From assembly GCF_021191635.1 (NCBI RefSeq), contig NZ_JAIWPR010000022.1:1-64000 (forward strand): a stretch of DNA of 64,000 nucleotides, written 5' to 3'. The translations under genes and the position numbers were made by a program. This DNA is from Alterluteimonas quercicellularis. Its GTDB lineage: Bacteria > Pseudomonadota > Gammaproteobacteria > Xanthomonadales > Xanthomonadaceae. Under the pieces are notes generated by a model, which made no database searches, was not told the DNA's origin, and saw nothing but the letters and a program-made list of their open reading frames with translations. The first letter of the stretch is position 1; each line of letters begins with the position of its first letter. This document shows positions 60,900 through 64,000 of this stretch, in pieces.

Positions 60900-62582
60900 T
60901 CAATGCTTCCGGCTGCGCCAGATCGACAGCACGATCCAGATCCCGGTGAGCGCGGCGCCGACGAAGCCCAGCACGCCCATGGCCATCAGCCAGCGGTTGG
61001 AGACGCCGCCGCCGACGCTGTTCATCACGATCGAGGAGCCGATGATCAGCGCCGCGGTGATGACGCCGATGGTGAGCCGGTTGGCGGCGCTGTTGAGCTG
61101 GTCGCCGAAGGCCTTGAGCGAGGTCACCTCGATCTGCCCGCGCAGGCGCCCGTGGCGGGCCGCCTGCAGCAGGCGGCGCAGGTCGCGCGGCAGGTCGCCC
61201 AGCAGGTCGAGCGCGCCCGAGACGGTGCGCCGGCCGCGCCGGGCCAGCACCAGCGGCGAGTAGCGCTGCAGCATGGCGCGCTGCACGTAGGGGCGCGCCT
61301 CGCTGGCCATGTCGAAGTCGGGGTCGAGCTGCCGGCCCAGCCCTTCCAGGGTCAGGAAGGCCTTGATCATCAGCGCGAGGTCGGGCGGCAGGGTCAGCCC
61401 GTGGCGGCGCAGCAGGGCCGCCACGTCGACCAGCATCGCGCCCATCCGCAGTTCCTTCAGCGGCACGCCGCGGTACTGGTCGGTGAAGGCGCCGACCTCC
61501 GATTGCAGGCGCCCCTCCTCCACGTCGGCCTCGCCCTCGGTCCATTCCAGCAGGATGTCGGTGACCGCCTCCGCGTCCTGGTCGACCAGCCCGTGCAGGA
61601 GCTGGGCGACCTGCAGCCGGCGCTGCTCGGAGATGCGCCCCACCATGCCGAAGTCGATGACGCCGATGCGGCCGTCGCGCAGGTAGAAGATGTTGCCGGG
61701 GTGCGGATCGGCGTGGAAGAAGCCGTCCTCGAGCACCATCTTCAGCACGATGCCGGCGCCGGTGCGCGCCAGCTCGTGGCGGTCCAGGCCGGCCTCGTCG
61801 ATGGCGTCGAAGTCGCGCCCGGGGATGCCGTCCATGAAGGACTGCACGTTGAGGCGCTCCGAGGTCCACTGCCAGTACACGTCCGGGATCGCGATGCCCG
61901 GGTGGCCCTCGAAGTTGGCGGCGATGCGCTGGGCGTTGCGGCATTCGCCGGCGAAGTCGAGCTCCGCGCGCAGCGAGGCGGCGAACTGCTGGACGATGCC
62001 GCCGGGCCGGTAGCGCCGCAGGTCGGGCGCCTGCGCCTCGACGATCTCGGCCAGCCGCGCCAGCAGGCGCAGGTCGGCCTCGACCACCTCGCGGATGCCC
62101 GGCCGCCGCACCTTCAGCACCACCGCGCTGCCGTCCTCGAGCCAGGCGCGGTGGGCCTGCGCCAGCGACGCGGCGGCCAGCGGCCGGCACTCCAGGCGCG
62201 CGAACACGGTTTCCGGGTCGGCGCCGAGGTCGGCGGCGAGCTGGTCGCGGATCGCCTCGAACGGCAGCGCCGGCACCGCGTTCTGCAGTTCGCCCAGCTC
62301 GCGGATCCAGTCCGGCGGCAGCAGGTCGATGCGCGTGGCCAGCACCTGGCCCAGCTTGACGAAGGTCGGGCCCAGGTCCTCCAGCGCGTGGCGCAGGCGC
62401 ACCGGCGGGGCCATGCGCAGCATCTCCTCGGCATGGTGCCAGTGCAGCAGGCGCCCGGCGCGCTCCAGCGCGCCGGACAGGCCGATGCGCTGGACCAGGT
62501 CGCCGAAGCCGTAGCGGATCAGCACCGAGGCGATCTCCTGCAGCCGGCCCAGGTCGCGGACGGTGCCCAGGGTCTCCCACAT
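60900..62582 (-). CDS. UbiB/ABC1 (AarF) family protein kinase-like protein
   Basis: A 560-residue UbiB-family atypical kinase. The KxGQ motif is K76-L-G-Q79, the alanine-rich nucleotide loop is AAASLAQ, the catalytic region shows HADPHPGNIF and IDFGMVG, and two transmembrane helices close the protein. UbiB members support ubiquinone synthesis or lipid handling at the membrane. The ATG at 62582 with GGGGAG upstream is preferred over the GTG one codon before. It is upstream of lexA on the same strand. Confidence 0.92.
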   Translation of the reverse strand: MWETLGTVRDLGRLQEIASVLIRYGFGDLVQRIGLSGALERAGRLLHWHHAEEMLRMAPPVRLRHALEDLGPTFVKLGQVLATRIDLLPPDWIRELGELQNAVPALPFEAIRDQLAADLGADPETVFARLECRPLAAASLAQAHRAWLEDGSAVVLKVRRPGIREVVEADLRLLARLAEIVEAQAPDLRRYRPGGIVQQFAASLRAELDFAGECRNAQRIAANFEGHPGIAIPDVYWQWTSERLNVQSFMDGIPGRDFDAIDEAGLDRHELARTGAGIVLKMVLEDGFFHADPHPGNIFYLRDGRIGVIDFGMVGRISEQRRLQVAQLLHGLVDQDAEAVTDILLEWTEGEADVEEGRLQSEVGAFTDQYRGVPLKELRMGAMLVDVAALLRRHGLTLPPDLALMIKAFLTLEGLGRQLDPDFDMASEARPYVQRAMLQRYSPLVLARRGRRTVSGALDLLGDLPRDLRRLLQAARHGRLRGQIEVTSLKAFGDQLNSAANRLTIGVITAALIIGSSIVMNSVGGGVSNRWLMAMGVLGFVGAALTGIWIVLSIWRSRKH

Positions 62583-62616
62583 CACGTGCCGCTCCCCGCC
62601 GTGCGCGCGGAACGCA

Positions 62617-63108
62617 TCACAGGTCCTCCAGGCCGCGCAGCGCGGCCTCGACGGTCTGCCGCCGCACCGCGCCGCGGTCGCCGTCGAAGCCGAACAGCGT
62701 CGCGCGCGGATAGCCGCCGCGGCGCTTCCAGGCGATCCACACCGTGCCCACGGGCTTGTCGGGTGTGCCGCCGCCGGGACCGGCGATGCCGGTGACCGCC
62801 ACCGCCACGCTCGCGCCCGAGCGCACCAGCGCGCCGGAGACCATCTCCAGCGCGGTCTCGCGGCTCACCGCGCCTTCCGACTCCAGGGTCTGCGGGCGCA
62901 CGCCGAGCAGCGCCTGCTTGGCCTCGTAGCTGTAGACGGCCATGCCGCAGTCGAACCAGGCCGAGGAGCCGGCGACGTCGGTCATCACCTTGGCGATCCA
63001 GCCGCCGGTGCAGCTCTCGGCGGTCACCAGGGTGTCGCGGGCCGCCAGCAGCCGGCGGCCGGTGGCCTCGGCGAGCCGTTCGAGCGCGGCGTCGTCGGGA
63101 AGGGACAT
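62617..63108 (-). CDS. CinA/PncC-type nicotinamide-nucleotide amidase
   Basis: A 163-residue stand-alone CinA C-terminal domain. The conserved TAESCTGGWIAKVMTDVAGSSAWF, YSYEAKQALLGV and AVTGIAGPGGGTPDKPVGTVWIAW are intact. The family deamidates nicotinamide mononucleotide in the pyridine nucleotide cycle; in several proteobacteria the gene is upstream of recA. It is 34 bp upstream of the UbiB-family gene on the same strand and could be co-transcribed toward lexA-recA. Confidence 0.93.
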   Translation of the reverse strand: MSLPDDAALERLAEATGRRLLAARDTLVTAESCTGGWIAKVMTDVAGSSAWFDCGMAVYSYEAKQALLGVRPQTLESEGAVSRETALEMVSGALVRSGASVAVAVTGIAGPGGGTPDKPVGTVWIAWKRRGGYPRATLFGFDGDRGAVRRQTVEAALRGLEDL

Positions 63109-63246
63109 GGCGGTGCGGTGCCTGTGGGGAGACGCGCACAGTGTGGCCGATCGGCCGCCGCAAGTCGTCCCCGGACCGGGCCGGGGCGGTTGCCCGATGC
63201 CCGGCAGGCCGCGCGGGCGGCGCGGCCTGCCGGGACACGATCCGCG

Positions 63247-64000
63247 CTAGTAGCGCAGCCGCAGGGTCATGCCGTAGGTGCGCGGCGCGCCCAGGAACGC
63301 GTTCCACGAGCCGGCCTGGATCGGCGCGTCGATGCCGACCTGCTTGTAGGTCTCGTCGGTCAGGTTCTGGCCCCAGAACTCCAGCATCCAGCGCTGGTCC
63401 TGGCGGCCGATGCCGATGCGCGCGTTGAGCAGGGTGTAGGCCTCCTGCAGCTTCTGCGGGTCGAGGTCGGAGCCGGTGTTGTACTCGGACATGTACTTGG
63501 CGCCGATGTTGAAGCGGCCCAGCAGGTTCGAGCCGATGTCCCAGTCGTAGGTCACCGAGGCGTTGCCGGACCACTTCGGTGCGAAGCTCATCTGGTTGCC
63601 CGGCAGCAGCACCAGCTCCGGGTCGGGCAGCGGATCGTCGCCGTACTCGGTCTCGGCGTAGGTCAGGCCGCCCTGCACCATCAGCCCGCGGATGCCCGGC
63701 TGCCACAGCACCTCGGCGTCGATGCCCTTGGAGGTCACCTTGGGGATCGAGCGGACCACGAAGGCCGTGCCCAGGAAGCTGTTGAGCTGGAAGTCCTCGT
63801 ACTCCTGGTAGAACAGCGCGGCGTTGAACAGCAGGTTGCCTTCGGCCCAGGTGGTCTTCAGCCCGAGCTCGTAGCTGTCGACGAACTCGCCCGGGAACGA
63901 GGTGTCGTCCACCGGCATGATCCCGCCCACGCCGCTGGACAGGCCGTTGGAGGACTGCACGCGGTCGAGGTTGAAGCCGCCGGCCTTGTAGCCGCGCGCG
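63247..64000 (-). CDS. TonB-dependent receptor 3 (C-terminal part, runs off the window)
   Basis: The last 250 codons of a TonB-dependent receptor barrel, open to the window edge. Strands such as VDSYELGLKTTWAEGNLLFNAALFYQEYEDFQ, SAKYMSEYNTGS-like segments and the end RTYGMTLRLRY with an aromatic terminal residue are typical. The group with the IGIDAEVLWQP-like pattern includes siderophore and TBDT receptors of Xanthomonads and sphingomonads; ligand unknown. The stop is at 63247. Confidence 0.9.
   Translation of the reverse strand, partial: ARGYKAGGFNLDRVQSSNGLSSGVGGIMPVDDTSFPGEFVDSYELGLKTTWAEGNLLFNAALFYQEYEDFQLNSFLGTAFVVRSIPKVTSKGIDAEVLWQPGIRGLMVQGGLTYAETEYGDDPLPDPELVLLPGNQMSFAPKWSGNASVTYDWDIGSNLLGRFNIGAKYMSEYNTGSDLDPQKLQEAYTLLNARIGIGRQDQRWMLEFWGQNLTDETYKQVGIDAPIQAGSWNAFLGAPRTYGMTLRLRY

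Overview
The window is a GC-rich (about 70%) chromosomal segment of a gammaproteobacterium of the Xanthomonadaceae/Lysobacteraceae type (Luteimonas/Lysobacter-like). This rests on gene orders remembered for the family (lexA-recA-recX-alaS-csrA-tRNA-Ser; rsmD-coaD-ferredoxin; ftsY beside mutY), on several large TonB-dependent receptors, on a LexA box of the Xanthomonas type (TTAGTAGTATTACTACTAA), and on many copies of a palindromic GTAGGAGCGCGC...GCGCGCGAC repeat. The genus is an inference.

Layout. 0-7.6 kb: core genes on the minus strand (TMEM43-like protein, metallo-beta-lactamase-fold hydrolase, gamma-glutamyltransferase, ferredoxin, lipoprotein, coaD, rsmD), then htpG on plus. 7.6-10.9 kb: a lower-GC island of small minus-strand genes separated by about 60-bp sites that look like integron attC sites; no integrase is present, so it is read as a cluster of attC sites lacking integrase (CALIN). 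11-18.1 kb: a minus-strand operon of TonB receptor, secreted amidohydrolase and GH127 beta-L-arabinofuranosidase. 18.5-19.5 kb: a MetX-like secreted hydrolase, then palindromic repeats. 19.8-33.3 kb: peptidases (DPP-IV-like S9, DUF885), an amino-acid permease, and a complete trans-4-hydroxy-L-proline catabolic operon with a divergent PAS-AraC regulator. A 16-bp AT-rich sequence, TGCGGAAATATGCATA, occurs upstream of both the TonB receptor operon and the hydroxyproline operon, in the same orientation to each. This suggests one regulon for plant hydroxyproline-rich, arabinosylated glycoproteins: de-arabinosylation, peptide cleavage, uptake, and conversion of hydroxyproline to 2-oxoglutarate.

33.3-37.7 kb: ftsY, an AsmA-like gene, mutY, yggX and a DUF6491 lipoprotein. 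37.8-38.0 kb: tRNA-Phe and tRNA-Val with a terminator. 38.1-39.4 kb: a CmlA/FloR-type phenicol exporter preceded by a nine-codon leader ORF (MGAGKTSDR) and a strong hairpin, resembling the translational attenuator of mobile cmlA genes. 39.4-50.9 kb: an anion (DASS) transporter, an S12 serine hydrolase, a second TonB receptor, and an operon of NlpC/P60 peptidase, dipeptide epimerase, MurR/RpiR regulator, L,D-transpeptidase-like protein and ArsC-like protein that looks like murein-peptide scavenging. 51-54.2 kb: thiD, an alpha/beta hydrolase, a 0.7-kb array of palindromic repeats, and an EcsC-family gene. 54.4-63.1 kb: tRNA-Arg, tRNA-Ser, csrA, alaS, recX, recA, lexA, a UbiB-family kinase and a CinA/PncC amidase. 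The window ends inside a third TonB receptor.

Gene names come from family recognition of the translated proteins by eye; no database search was run.
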